The notes under the pieces are model-generated. The model was given only the letters and a program-made list of their open reading frames with translations. It ran no database searches and was not told the origin of the DNA. The translations under genes were made by a program, and so were the position numbers. This document shows, piece after piece, positions 5,468 through 5,520 of a stretch of 5,520 bases of DNA. Numbering within the stretch: position 1 is the stretch's first letter; the number at the start of each line of letters is the position of its first letter. The DNA is taken from assembly GCA_910580015.1 (NCBI GenBank), contig CAJTVT010000073.1, forward strand, positions 1 to 5,520. Direction: 5' to 3'. This DNA is from an uncultured Lachnospiraceae bacterium (GTDB lineage: Bacteria > Bacillota > Clostridia > Lachnospirales > Lachnospiraceae).

Positions 5468-5520
5468 CATACTTGCCTTTTCATCCATCTGCTGCGTTAG
5501 ATTTTCTAGCTGTAGCCACC
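5459..5520 (-). CDS. Possible 3' end of a convergent gene, product unknown
   Basis: On the minus strand one frame is open from the window edge to a TAA at 5461-5459 and encodes the last 19 whole residues: WLQLENLTQQMDEKASMFA. The composition (Leu, Gln, Glu, Lys, Met) looks like the end of a helical protein rather than random AT-rich sequence, and the stop falls inside the inverted repeat where a convergent gene would be expected to end. This is too little to name a family. A chance open frame of this length is quite possible. Confidence 0.35.
   Translation of the reverse strand, partial: WLQLENLTQQMDEKASMFA
5461..5481 (+). terminator. Possible weak terminator of dacF
   Basis: AGGCAA (5461-5466) pairs with TTGCCT (5473-5478) over a 6-base loop, and the T at 5478 continues into TTT. 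The stem is short and the T run only four, so it would be weak. It shares bases 5461-5466 with the larger inverted repeat starting at 5431, so the two hairpins cannot form together. Confidence 0.4.

Overview
The window looks like the right-hand end of a prophage joined to chromosomal DNA of a low- to mid-GC Gram-positive anaerobe. The closest match by eye is Clostridia of the Lachnospiraceae type. The case rests on strong AGGAGG-like ribosome sites, the style of the phage lysis proteins (r1t-type holin, M15 lysin with the WGGDW...RPHLYLPDWGS pattern, lysozyme/CHAP lysin with an SH3-like tail) and a DacF-type carboxypeptidase with a basic tail. The genus cannot be given from this sequence alone.

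Layout. Bases 1-704 hold the 3' end of a phage tail fibre or appendage gene with a Peptidase_G2 self-cleaving chaperone domain. A clear intrinsic terminator follows (725-754). Then comes a same-strand lysis block: an XhlA-like coiled-coil membrane protein (786-1127), an r1t-type holin (1156-1371), an M15 endolysin with a peptidoglycan-binding tail (1373-2203), and a second, modular lysin with lysozyme-like, CHAP and SH3-like domains (2273-3559). Bases 3560-3870 are AT-rich and non-coding, and probably contain the phage/host junction. They carry a perfect 11-bp tandem repeat. Next come a promoter with an extended -10, an OmpR-family (WalR/PhoP-like) direct-repeat box, a start-stop codon pair, and dacF (4031-5401), a membrane-anchored D-Ala-D-Ala carboxypeptidase. 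The window ends with overlapping inverted repeats and what may be the 3' end of a convergent minus-strand gene.

How it works together. The tail gene and lysis block are phage late genes: the holin opens the membrane so that two lysins with different bond specificities can attack the wall. dacF is an ordinary host gene that trims the pentapeptide of the same wall, and its neighbourhood to the lysis genes probably reflects only the integration site.

I found no convincing novel multi-gene system. The points most worth a second look are the terminator in front of the lysis genes with no room for a promoter behind it, the 11-bp repeats that fit the same spacing rule as the box at dacF, the start-stop element before dacF, and the mutually exclusive hairpins at the right end.
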